Of a stretch of DNA of 64,000 bases, positions 11,162 to 20,603 are shown piece after piece; within the stretch, counting starts at the first letter, position 1; the number at the start of each line of letters is the position of its first letter. A model generated the notes under the pieces. That model made no database searches. It worked only from the letters and a program-made list of their open reading frames with translations, and was not told where the DNA came from. Where the stretch lies: assembly GCA_900169235.1 (NCBI GenBank), contig FWCC01000120.1, positions 124,001 through 188,000 of the forward strand, given 5' to 3'. This DNA is from Zarea fungicola. Taxonomy: Eukaryota; Ascomycota; Sordariomycetes; Hypocreales; Cordycipitaceae. A program made the position numbers and the translations under genes.

Positions 11162-12173
11162 ATGTCCGCTGACGAGGCCAAAGTCAAGCTCTACTGGTAC
11201 GTGTGCCCTCATGTCTTGCCTCTTCCGACAGACAACGGTCGACAATCCACGCCTCAGCAGCTTCCACTATCTTTTCATTTAGCATCAATTGACAAGATTC
11301 CTTGCAAAGCTCTGCGCAAGAAAAAAAAAGCTAACTTTGGACCTCATCCGCCAGGCTCGACCAGTCGCGTTCGCAGCGCATCCTCTGGCTCCTAGAGGAG
11401 CTCAAAATCAACTACGAGGTCGAAATCTTCCACCGCAACAAGCAGACACACCTTGCGCCCCCTGAGCTCGAGAAAATCCACACCCTCGGAAAATCCCCCG
11501 TCATCGCAATCACACCTCCCGGCGCCGCACCAGATGCCAAGCCAATCATACTGGCCGAGAGCGGCTTCATGACCGAGTACCTCTGCTCCCACTTCCCCGA
11601 GGGCCAGCGACTCGTCCCCAAGAAGTGGCAGGACGGCAAGGAAAACACCATTGGCGGCGAGACAGAGGGCTACCTGCGCAACCAATACTATATGCACTAT
11701 GCCGAGGGCAGCCTGATGCCCTACCTGGTCATGACCCTTGTCATTGGACGTAAGTTGATTCATCACACTGATCCCATTTCATCTCATAGTACCTGCTGCT
11801 GATCCAATGACATACAGGCCTCAAGTCGAATTCGGTTCCCTTTTTCATCCGCCCCATCACATCCATGGTGGCGAACAAAATCTTCGCCTCCTATATTGCC
11901 CCCAACATCGAGAGGAATCTCAAAATGATCAATGAGCACCTCACCACCTCGGGCGGCCAGTACCTCTGCGGCGACCAGCTCGCTGCGGCCGACATCATCA
12001 TGAGCTTCCCGCTCCTTGCCGCCCAGGCCCGCCTCCACAACGTTGTCCCCGGCTGGAATGAGAGGTATCCCCGTATCGGCGAATACATTAAGCTCCTCGA
12101 AAGCACCCCCGGCTTCAAGAAGAGCATTGCAAAGGTGGAGGAGCTGGACGGCAAGTTTACACCTTCGCTGTAG
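11162..12173 (+). CDS. glutathione S-transferase, Gtt1-like
   Basis: There are three exons, 11162-11196, 11355-11749 and 11818-12173, with introns of 158 and 68 nt in phases 2 and 1, giving 261 aa. The joins restore KLYWLDQSRSQRILWLLEEL, the thioredoxin-like N-terminal domain with the Ser-Arg-Ser segment in the glutathione-activating position, and then VIGRLKSNSV. The N-domain covers about residues 8-95 (including IHTLGKSPVI, with the cis-Pro of the fold, and the E-S glutathione-binding pair in LAESGFMTEYL). The all-helical C-domain covers about 115-245 (GDQLAAADIIMSFPL). The APPELEKIHTLGKSP stretch resembles yeast Gtt1, which conjugates glutathione to electrophiles at ER membranes. No targeting signal is evident. 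The tiny first exon of 35 nt is normal for this family. Confidence 0.9.
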
Positions 12174-12578
12174 ATGAATACCCCGAGAAGTTTGTATGTT
12201 GTCATGTAGCTAGATGCCATTGGTGAATATTCTAATATCTAAATATTTGTTGCCATTATTACGAAAATAGATGCAGTCTTTTTTTTCTAATTAAATACTT
12301 TGTAGCTGCATGACTTGGTTACCTTGCAGTAATAATAAATAGACTTGCTTCTTCATGGCTGGACGCTGGCCGATTGGTGGCTCCACCGAAATTATGTCGA
12401 GGATCCACAGCAGAATCTCAACCTTCAAATATTCAATCGAGAGCTTGTCCCTGCCTAGCAACAAACGACACAACCCCCTAGGCGTCGCGGGTGTGCATGC
12501 CCTCTCCCCCAGTAGACGATACTCGACCCGGAGCGCATACACATTAATACGCGACAGCTGGCGTGAGCGTTCGGTGCC
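12174..12578. promoter_or_regulatory. intergenic, promoter of the PPR gene
   Basis: This 405-base gap includes the GST 3' UTR (AATAAATAGA-like sequence near 12333) and the promoter and leader of the downstream PPR gene. No other feature is supported. Confidence 0.45.
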
Positions 12579-15191
12579 ATGCTCTCCTCGCGCACCGTGT
12601 GCTCAAGATGCACCTCGCAGCTCCGTGCCGCCGCCCCAGCTCGACAGCCCGTCGCCAAACTGGCATTTTCGTCCGTCGCCGACTCAACACCCGATAGGCA
12701 GCAAGGGCAATCACCACAGTCCTCTACGCAAGGAAGTAGGGTACAGCGTCATCATGGCGGGTCCCAGAAGCCGAGGCATGGTGGTGCCAGCGGTAACCGC
12801 CGTCGTCCCAATGCCGGCGGCGCATCGGCGTTTGACATGTTCAACCAGATTGTCAACGCACAGGGTCCGGAATGGGCGGGCAAGGCAACTGCTTCTGGCG
12901 CGCCCGACTCATCGGTGGCTGCTTCTACGGGCCCGTCCGAGATTGACTTGACATTCAAGCTGACAAGCCTGATCAAGCGACGACACGAACCCGTCAAGAA
13001 TCGGCTCGAGACCTTTAACGAGTCGATTTGGCCGCAGCTGCAGGCCTACGACACCAATCTGCCGCCTCATATATCCAAGCTCACCAATACATTCATCAAT
13101 GCTGCATGCAAAGATGCGGCCAAGTACAACCAGCCAGGAGTCGGCCTCGAGCTGGTTCGGCTCGCAGTCCGCCTGGGCATCACGAGCCTGGCTGTTCCCA
13201 ACACCATGGCGCTCAGCCTGTGCCATGCCCTGGCCACGGGAAAAAACACCAGCTCATCGCGCAATTTTCTGTCGCAGCAGCTGCTGGAGCTCTGGATGCA
13301 GGTGTCCCAGATGCAGCGCCTGAGCGAGGCTGACCAGCCGCTCCGTCTGGCTGTGCCCGCGTCGGCCGATTTTCGAAAGGCGCTCAAGGCCGCGCAGAAC
13401 TCCGAGGATGAGCTGTATACAAACGTCTCTGTCAAGCCGGCCGTCTTTCTCGACTCTGTGTTTCCGCAATTTGGAAAGGGCCGTGCAAAGGAGCTCATGG
13501 ACGGACTGCTGGCAACACTCTCCGTCTTTTCTGACCCACGGCTCGTGCCAATGCGCGTGCAGAGAGAAGCTGCGCCGCTGCTGCATCTTGCCGGCATATT
13601 TGCCACCGACTACAGCCAAGACGCCGACTCCATGCTGCACGGCCTGTTGAGCAACAGCAACAACACCTTTCCTGCCGACAAGGCAACCGAGCTTGCCGAC
13701 ACCATCAGAAAACAGTGGCCTACGCTTGTCACCTTTTTGACAGATACGAACCAGCCGTGGCGTCAGGGCAATGTGGGCAACAGAGCTGCCGCCAGCCTAT
13801 CGACGCTGCATAAGCGACTCCGCAAGGCCTACCAAACAAGGAATCGGGCCGGCGTGCAGGCCATCTGGATGGAGCTGTACGACGGCCAGGTCGAAAGCGC
13901 CGAGATTCGCGACGCCCTGCAAGCCAAACCCGATTTCATGGATTTCTGGATCTTTGTGCTCTGCGCCCTCCGACTGACGCAAGAGTTCAAGACGACACTG
14001 GAGGTCATGGCGCAATTGCGCATTCCGCTCACGCTCAAGACGTACACGAGCATGCTGCACGGCTGGCGGCTCTGCAAGGACACGAGCAAGATTGAGAAGC
14101 TTTGGGATCAGCTCGTGGCCGCGGGCGTGCCGCTGGACGCGCCGATCTGGACCGAGCGTCTCTCGGCGTTCATCATCCAGGGCCAGGCGCAAGAGTGCAT
14201 CCGGACGGTCGCCGCGCTGCAAAAGAAGTGGGAGGACGCCGTGGCGACCAACACGGTGGAGCAGACGGGCGCCGTGCAGCCGGGCATCGAGATGATCAAC
14301 GCCATCATCAAGGGCCTCCTCGACATGGACCCGCAGGCGGCGCGGGAGCTGCTCGCGTGGGCGCACAACCACGGCATCGCGCCCAACGTGAGCACGCACA
14401 ACATCATCCTCCGCAAGGCCTTTTCCACGGGGCCCGACGACGTGGCCTGGGTCCTCGACGTCATGGCCAAGAGCGGCGTCGAGCCGGACCAGGCGACGTT
14501 TGTGATTCTCATCGAGGAGGTGCTCGCCATGACGGGCAGCGACACGCCGGAGCAGCAGGTCGCCGCCGTGAACCAGGTCTTTGCCGACCTGGCGCGCGTG
14601 CGGATGCGGCCGAGCCTCGAGGTCTACGCCAAGGTGCTGTACGGCGTGGCCTCGCTGGCGGACGCCTCGGACGCGGCCGTCGACGCCGTCATGGCGCACC
14701 TGCAGCACCAGAACGTGCGCGTCAACCCGTACATGGTGACGATTCTGATTGAGCGCGCGCTGCTCCGCGAGCCGGGCTCGTTTGCCCCCGTGCAGGCGCT
14801 CCTCAAGAAGTACGGCATGAACGAGCTGGCGCGGGGCGACCAGACGCTGTGGGAGCGCGTGATTCGGGCCGCGGCCGTGACGGGCCGGCCGGACGTGGCG
14901 CTCGACATGTTTGACAAGCTGGCGGCGGCGGAGCTGCCCGTCACGTCGCTGCCGTGCCTCAAGGAGCTGCTGGTGGCGCTGCTGGACAAGGGCCGCGCGG
15001 ACGAGGCGCGGCGGGTGGTCGGCGCCGTGCTGAAGAACAAGATGGCGGCGGCGGCGCAGAAGGGGGCGGGCACGGACATGCACGATGCGCGGTACTGGCG
15101 GCATCACTTTTGGTTCGTGGCCAAGGAGAACCAGCTGCTTGATTATGAGACTATGCCTTCTGGGCTGCAGCGGTTAATTGACGGACACTAA
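12579..15191 (+). CDS. mitochondrial pentatricopeptide-repeat (PPR) protein
   Basis: This is a single exon of 870 aa. The N-terminus (MLSSRTVCSRCTSQLRAAAPARQ) is basic, hydroxylated and free of acidic residues, as in a mitochondrial presequence, followed by a low-complexity Gln/Ser/Arg linker to about residue 90. The rest is alpha-helical. Helical-hairpin repeats of PPR type are clearest between about residues 470 and 760: TYTSMLHGWRLCKDTSKIEKLW; STHNIILRKAF followed by DVMAKSGVEPDQATF; and EVYAKVLYGVA. PPR proteins bind organellar RNA, so a role in mitochondrial mRNA expression or complex assembly is inferred. In size and organisation it could be the CIA84 or CYA5 type, but I cannot decide which. 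From about 14090 onward the codons become far more G/C-ending than in the first half. A 436-codon antisense frame is a shadow of this bias. Confidence 0.85.
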   Translation: MLSSRTVCSRCTSQLRAAAPARQPVAKLAFSSVADSTPDRQQGQSPQSSTQGSRVQRHHGGSQKPRHGGASGNRRRPNAGGASAFDMFNQIVNAQGPEWAGKATASGAPDSSVAASTGPSEIDLTFKLTSLIKRRHEPVKNRLETFNESIWPQLQAYDTNLPPHISKLTNTFINAACKDAAKYNQPGVGLELVRLAVRLGITSLAVPNTMALSLCHALATGKNTSSSRNFLSQQLLELWMQVSQMQRLSEADQPLRLAVPASADFRKALKAAQNSEDELYTNVSVKPAVFLDSVFPQFGKGRAKELMDGLLATLSVFSDPRLVPMRVQREAAPLLHLAGIFATDYSQDADSMLHGLLSNSNNTFPADKATELADTIRKQWPTLVTFLTDTNQPWRQGNVGNRAAASLSTLHKRLRKAYQTRNRAGVQAIWMELYDGQVESAEIRDALQAKPDFMDFWIFVLCALRLTQEFKTTLEVMAQLRIPLTLKTYTSMLHGWRLCKDTSKIEKLWDQLVAAGVPLDAPIWTERLSAFIIQGQAQECIRTVAALQKKWEDAVATNTVEQTGAVQPGIEMINAIIKGLLDMDPQAARELLAWAHNHGIAPNVSTHNIILRKAFSTGPDDVAWVLDVMAKSGVEPDQATFVILIEEVLAMTGSDTPEQQVAAVNQVFADLARVRMRPSLEVYAKVLYGVASLADASDAAVDAVMAHLQHQNVRVNPYMVTILIERALLREPGSFAPVQALLKKYGMNELARGDQTLWERVIRAAAVTGRPDVALDMFDKLAAAELPVTSLPCLKELLVALLDKGRADEARRVVGAVLKNKMAAAAQKGAGTDMHDARYWRHHFWFVAKENQLLDYETMPSGLQRLIDGH

Positions 15192-15554
15192 GGCACTGCT
15201 GGTCTAAAAGCAGGGGGGAAATGAGTACGCCAGGCCACCTGCTTTGCGCTTTCTGTTCTTCACTTTGTACAACTTCTCCCAGCATATATATAGTGAGCTG
15301 TGCTTGTCAACTCAACGGACATTGAAGCAACTCCCTTGTAGATTTATTTAGCACGCAATACATTGTAAAACACATCTCAGATAATAATTTATTCTTTAAA
15401 ATACTGGTATTGTAGTTGTGAAATCAGATTCTTTCCATTCGCCCCAGCACCGAAATTGCAACGCCAGTTTTTACCCGCTGTTCCCAAATTGTTCCAAATT
15501 TATACATGCATCTTTCCAACATTGTTCTTCTTTACGTCTCCCAGTTTTACACCG
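15192..15554. other. intergenic, convergent 3' regions
   Basis: This 363-base AT-rich gap lies between the convergent PPR and MTW1 genes, with AATAATTTATT and similar possible polyadenylation elements near 15380. No gene is visible. Confidence 0.5.
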
Positions 15555-16884
15555 TTACGATTCGTCCATCTCATTACCCTCATCATCCTGCGTGTCGCCC
15601 TCGCCAGAAGGTGCAGGTGCTTCTTTTGCAGCTGCACCACCACCACCACCACCACCAGATGAGGCACCCAGCACAGCGACAACCCTTTCCAGCCCTTCCA
15701 CCTCGTCCCTCGACAGTCCCCTCCCGGGTCCCTGCCACTCGCCGTCCCGCACCTCGCCGGCAGGGCCCATCTCCACGCCCGCCACGGTCTCGAGGTAGCG
15801 GCGCGTCGCCCTCTCGACGTACTCTGCGCGTTCCCTCCGCCAGCTCTTGTCCTCCCCCTCCTCCCCCTCCCCGTTACCCTCCTCGTCGTCGTCCTCCTCC
15901 TTTTCATCCTCGTCTTGCTCTTCGGCACCGCCGCCGCTGATTTGTGGAATCAGCGTCCGCAGCGACGAGGACAGGGAGCGCAGGGCCTGCAGCTGGGAGA
16001 GCGTAAACTCAGTCGTCGTGGTAATGGGCCGCACCGAGCCGCCCTCTTCCAGCGTGCCCCTGTCCCTGAGAAACCCAAACGCGTTGCCCTGCTGCTTCTG
16101 CCCTGCTGACATCGAGTCGCCGTCTTCGTTGTCTTCCTTTTTAACGGACGACGCTGCTGCTGCTGAGGTGATGGTGGTGGTGGTGGCTTTGACGCCGAGC
16201 GCGGCACGCAGGTTCTTGAGGAGCATGTCGTTGCGCACGCGCTCTGCCTCCAGCGCTACGTGGAGTTGCTGGCTGGCGTGCAGTCGTCGGCGCAGCTGCG
16301 TTATAGATTCCACCGTCGGTGCTGCTGCTGTTGTTGTTGTTGTCGCAGCAGCAGCAGCATCATTAGTGCTGCTACCACCACCCCCTCCAGCGGCGGCTTC
16401 AAAATCCAGGCCTTGATAGTGTGCCAGCTCCATAAACGGCTGGTCCGCCGGCTTGACGGTCAGGATGTTCTGCATGGTGTACAGCTCGAAAATGTCGAAA
16501 TTTTTGTCAATGTTGGTGTTGAGGAGGGTTTCGAGCTTGTGCGTGCCGTTTTCAATCTCGCGCTTGGCCGCCTCCTCCGGGCTCGACGATGCCGCGCCGG
16601 CGCCGCTCGGATCGGCACCGGGTGCGCTTCGCTTCTTGGAGTGGCCGAAGCCAATGTTTTGCGCGGGGAGGCCGATGAGGGCTGTTTCTACGGCGCCGAG
16701 GGCGCGGTCGGCGAGGACATTGACGGCGTTGATGATGTCGTCGAGGAGGGACTAGGAAGACGTTTGCCGCCATGTTAGTAGATTGGGCCCTGGGATAAAC
16801 TTGATACGGGGAACATACGACGGGGGGGTAGCCAAAGTGCTCGGTCAAGAGGTCGTATTCCGCCGCCTTATCTGGCGCAGACAT
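15555..16884 (-). CDS. MTW1: kinetochore protein Mis12/Mtw1 (MIND complex)
   Basis: There are two exons, 16884-16819 and 16751-15555, with a 67-nt phase-0 intron, giving 420 aa. The join reads HFGYPPVSLLDDIINAVN, the diagnostic start of the Mis12 domain, and is followed by REIENGTHKLETLLNTNIDKNFDIFELY. Mis12/Mtw1 with Nnf1, Nsl1 and Dsn1 forms the MIND complex, which links CENP-C and the inner kinetochore to Ndc80. The conserved Mis12 domain covers about residues 10-260 and includes FMELAHYQGLDFE. It is interrupted by a Gly/Ala/Thr low-complexity insertion just after that motif, encoded by GCT/ACA-type repeats. The C-terminal third has a helical segment, a strongly acidic block (EEQDEDEKEEDDDEEG), and a poly-Gly run before an acidic end (MDES). 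Yeast Mtw1 is shorter (about 290 aa), the extra length here being low-complexity sequence. The gene is divergent from the exon-repeat gene. Confidence 0.92.
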
Positions 16885-17502
16885 GGTGTGATTTCGTCTT
16901 TGTTTGTGTTGATATCGAGGGGAGCAAGCGCAGTTTGCGTGGGTGATGTCAGTTGATGGACGCGCCAAAGCTGGTTGTAGGAGACGCGTTTGGGATCTGC
17001 AGAGCGTGTAAAGAGGTGGATGCTGCGTCAAGTATTTACTGGTAGCAGATGCAACGCCAACTAAATTATGCTTAATTTTGGTGGGTGAAGTAAATTGTAA
17101 ACTTGAAACGAATGAATGGTCTGCTGGAAAAAAAATTATAAATTCACAATAAATTCATAATAAATTCAATAAACCTAAATGAGACCCTGCGGCCTGCTAT
17201 CAAGACACTCCAGCGGGTCTCAGGCACAACCGTTTAAAGCTGGGCAGCCTATCAACATCCATCAAGACCCTCCCCGCAGGCCGCATGCCGCAAGCCGCCA
17301 GGTGCGTAATCGATTTGCTTGTCACCCAAGACCCTTTTTTATTTCCCTCCTCTCCTCCTTGTCCCATTCTTTTCTATTCACACATTGTCGCCTTTAATCA
17401 CGCCGAGTCCCAATCAACAGTATTCCATTGCCCGACGCACTCAAGGCTCCGTTACATCGCTGGCGCTTGTTGCACCTTTTCTGCAACGCCATCCCGCCGG
17501 CC
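16885..17502. promoter_or_regulatory. divergent promoter region, MTW1 / exon-repeat gene
   Basis: This 618-base gap lies between divergent starts. It includes an AT-rich patch with repeated ATAAATTCA units (about 17135-17175). A pyrimidine-rich segment near 17326-17395 (TTTTTATTTCCCTCC and similar) looks like the leader or core promoter of the plus-strand gene. Confidence 0.45.
17140..17175 (+). repeat. short direct repeats of ATAAATTCA type
   Basis: Three to four near-identical copies of a 9-12 base AT-rich unit (TAAATTCA with variable spacers) lie side by side in the MTW1/exon-repeat promoter. This is low-complexity sequence and no function is implied. Confidence 0.5.
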
Positions 17503-19210
17503 ATGCCGATCCTAGGAATCAGAGAGGGAGCGGTATGAGACTCCCGCCTCCCAACACATTATCTATTCTTCATTTAATAGTCTAACAAGCTTCTTCTTTT
17601 TCTCTGAATTTTATAGAAAAATCTCGTCGGCCGTGGAAACGATGATCCGTACAAGGAGAAGAAGGGCATAAGAGAATCCGCAGTACGGCATCTACATCTT
17701 TTCCCCCTTGCTTATTCCACATTGCATCTTCTTTTTTTTCTAACAGCTTTTCCCTTGGTCACAGAAAGGTCTCGTCGGTCGCGGAGATGACAATGGATAC
17801 AAGGAGAAGAAGGGCATAAGAGAATCCGCGGTACGACATCTCCATCTTTTCCCCTTTCCTTATTCCACATTACATCTTTTTTTTTTTCTAACAGCTTTTC
17901 CCTTGTCGCAGAAAGGTCTCGTCGGCCGCGGCGAATCCAGCAAGGACCGCTACAAGGATCACGTCTCCCAGCCTCTCAACCGCCTTACCGACCCGTCCAC
18001 GCTTCCTCCCCCGCCCGTACGCCGCGGCACCGGCCTCGCGCCGCCGCCGCCGCCCGCCCCCAAGTCCGAGAAGCGCAAGGTCGTCGCGGCGCCCTCCAAG
18101 TACCAGGATCCCCGCGCCGCGCGCATCGAGCCGCCGCCCACCTTCTCCACGGAAGAGGAGCGAGACGAGTTCGAGCAGCAGCAGCTGATGATTGAGGCGG
18201 CGCCGGATGAGGCCAGGGTGTATCGGACGGACACGACGGGCCTGCGGACAGATCACCTGCCCCCGCCGCCGGGCCGGAGGGATGGTGCGAATATAAGGAG
18301 TCCGCCCTCGTACGACTCGTCCACGTCGGCGGCTGGTGGTGGTAGGCGCTCTGTACCGGCTCTCCCCTCGAGACGTGGGACTGGTTCGCCTGCCGGTGCT
18401 GCGGCTGATGGTGGTGCTGCGGCGCCGAGTTTACCCCCCCGGTTGCCACCCCGACGGGATAGTGGCGCGGCGAGCCCTGCTTCTGCGAACAGCCGTCATA
18501 CGATGGGGACTACTGGCGGTGGTGGTGGGATGCTGAACCAGGGCGCCGTGAGTAGACTCGGGGCCGCCGGCGTCTCCGTGCCTGGTTTTGGAATCGGAAA
18601 GACCAACAACAACAACAACAACAATAGCAATGAGACTGCAGGCACGGAGCAGCAGGATGGTGGCAGCAGCAGCAGCCACATGAATCAGTTGCAAAACCGC
18701 TTCGCCAGGTTCAATACATCAACCTCATCCCAGGATACAGCTGCTGCTGCTTCTGCTTCAGCGCCAACAGGCCAAGGAACGACGTGGGCGCAAAAGCAGG
18801 CGGCCCTCAAGACGGCGTCGCAGTTCCAAAAGGACCCCTCCAAGGTCTCCTTTGCCGACGCCAAGGCCGCCGCCAGCACGGCCAACAACTTTCGGCAGCG
18901 GCACGGGGAGCAGGTCGCCGCGGGCGCCAAGACGGCCCAGGGATGGAACCAAAAGTACGGCGTGGCGGACAGGGTCGGCGGTTTTGCGCAAAGGGTCCAG
19001 GGACATCAGGAGCAGCAGCCGACAGAGAGTCAGGCCGTGTCACCGGCGGCGGCAACAGCAGCACCGAGCGTCACGGGAAAGAAGAAGCCGCCGCCACCTC
19101 CGCCCAAGAAGAGGCCCGGGTTGGCTGCAGCTGCACCTGTCGCGGCACCGGTGGATGATGGTGATGATGTGCCACCCCCAATCCCCATGTCAACACGTCC
19201 AACCTTTTAA
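17503..19210 (+). CDS. proline-rich protein with duplicated KGLVGRG exon modules, unknown function
   Basis: There are four exons, 17503-17532, 17617-17682, 17765-17830 and 17912-19210, all joined in phase 0, giving 486 aa. Exons 2 and 3 are each exactly 66 nt and encode 22-residue modules starting KNLVGRG / KGLVGRG and ending YKEKKGIRESA. Exon 4 opens with a third, truncated module (KGLVGRGESSKDRYKDH), and exon 1 (MPILGIREGA) ends like a module. The rest is Pro/Ser/Gly-rich and probably disordered, with several Pro runs of SH3-ligand type (PPLPPRLPPRR-like and PPPPPPKKRP), an Asn run from an AAC repeat (near 18602-18624), and one conserved-looking helical block, TWAQKQAALKTASQFQKDPS through to QKYGVADRVGG. 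The layout suggests a cortical or actin-associated adaptor; this is inference, and I cannot name the family. The start is the only ATG that joins in phase; more 5' exons are possible. Confidence 0.78.
17617..17911 (+). repeat. tandem exon-intron duplication (two ~148-bp units)
   Basis: Unit 1 (17617-17764) and unit 2 (17765-17911) each comprise a 66-nt exon plus an 81-82-nt intron. By hand alignment the introns differ at about 7 substitutions and 1 indel (roughly 90% identical), while the exons differ at about 12 of 66 positions. A third copy of the exon start continues at 17912. Donors are GTACGGCATC and GTACGACATC, and both introns share TTCTAACAGCTTTTCCCTT before the acceptor. Confidence 0.93.
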
Positions 19211-19614
19211 AGCCTCGTCGTACGTCATGGTATTCTGTTGTGTGTCTTTCTTCTCGGTATATCTTGTAAATTTCTCCATGGCTGTAAATATGCGTACGAA
19301 TCAAAGTCAAGTCACATTAGGCGTCGAGCAACGGTAGTTTTTGTTTAAGGAGCTTATTTGTTTTGGCAAATTGCCATCTTGTGTCATCAATTCATCCCTG
19401 TATTTGGTTCCTTGTTTTTGGTTCAAGCTGGATTATTAAAAAAAAAAGGCTCTAGATCCAGTGATGCATCCACCATGTCTCAAAACGAAAACAAAAAACG
19501 CCACAACTTTTTGGTTTGGCTGTTTTTATATATATGCACGTCAAAAGGTAACTTGACCTAGATCAGTAAAAAAACCACAGGCGTCGGGGTGAAGGAGCAA
19601 CAAGTGCCCACACC
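19211..19614. other. intergenic, convergent 3' regions
   Basis: This 404-base gap lies between the convergent exon-repeat and TCTP genes. It is T-rich, with no coding signal. Confidence 0.5.
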
Positions 19615-20603
19615 TTAGACCTTCATCTCAGAAAGGCCGTGCTTCCAGACAATGATGTAGGGGGTGACACCATCCTCGCGGTAGTTGAGGAGGACAATAC
19701 TAGAGATCGAATCAGCATGCAATTTCGGTGGTTGGAGCGTCTCGGGTGTAGGTGGAGAGAAAATACGTACAGGCCATCGGGGTTCATGGACTCGCCAGTG
19801 TAAAACTCAAAGTCCTTGAAGTTGGGCAGGAGCTTTTCCTTGACGTATTTCGAGGCACCCTTCTCAAAGGCGGTAATCTCCTCCTCAGGAGCGCCCTTCT
19901 CCTGGAGCTTGGCCTTGACAGCCTTCATGTAGCCCTTGAGGTAGACGAGGTAGCCCTTCTTGTCGAAAGAAGTGGACTGGAGACGGAAGGAGCTGACAAT
20001 GTTGTTGACCTTGACGTCGGCGTCCTCGACGGCCTCCTCGGCCTCTTCGGCGGAGGCGTTGGCACCAGTGTCTGCGGCAGGCGTTAGTGAATGAGATATG
20101 CATCGCCATGTGTTGTCTTGATGATTCTGGCCAGCGGCATAGCACAAGAGCATGGGATACAGGAGTAGTATGCATGCAATGCTGTACATCTGGAGCATCA
20201 TGTTTGGATTGACATACTGACGACGACGGCGCCCTCGGTAATCATGGCGCAGTCAGCCTCGTAGACGATGCCGTCGATGAGCTTGGGCTCGTACGAGTCG
20301 GAGATGATCTCGTCATCGGTGAGGATGTCCTTTTAAGAATGGTGTTAGTGGTATGCGTGTGATTATTTTTATTTTTATCTCAGTGCCCTGTTTAGGATGA
20401 CAGATGTCGCTGAGAAGAAGCCAATAATGCGAGGGTGGTGAGAGGGGGGGCCCTCTGGATTGAAAATGGCGGGGTGCAAGAAGAGGAGGGGAAAGGGACA
20501 GCGACAAAGCGTGCCAGTCGCGCGGGGTTGATTGTTGTGGGTGAAGCTGGAACAGTTCATGCAGCACAACGGAAAAGTTGGAACATACCTTGAAGATGAG
20601 CAT
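19615..20603 (-). CDS. TMA19: translationally controlled tumour protein homolog (TCTP/Tma19)
   Basis: There are four exons, 20603-20589, 20329-20218, 20071-19771 and 19699-19615, with introns of 259, 146 and 71 nt, giving 170 aa, the standard TCTP length. The first exon encodes only MLIFK. Joins restore [29 protein letters not shown] and [19 protein letters not shown] is an abundant, conserved cytosolic protein that associates with ribosomes and, in yeast, with mitochondria under stress. It has a Mss4-like beta-tent fold, with the TCTP signature regions around the acidic loop (residues ~45-60) and the helical hairpin ([18 protein letters not shown]). The C-terminus [13 protein letters not shown] matches the family, which usually ends in K-x-x-K-V or a similar motif. 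The long first intron after a 15-nt exon, and C-ending codon use, fit a highly expressed gene. Confidence 0.95.

Noticed and set aside
13797..15107. 436-codon minus-strand frame
   Set aside because: It is an Arg/His-rich shadow of the GC-rich half of the PPR gene.
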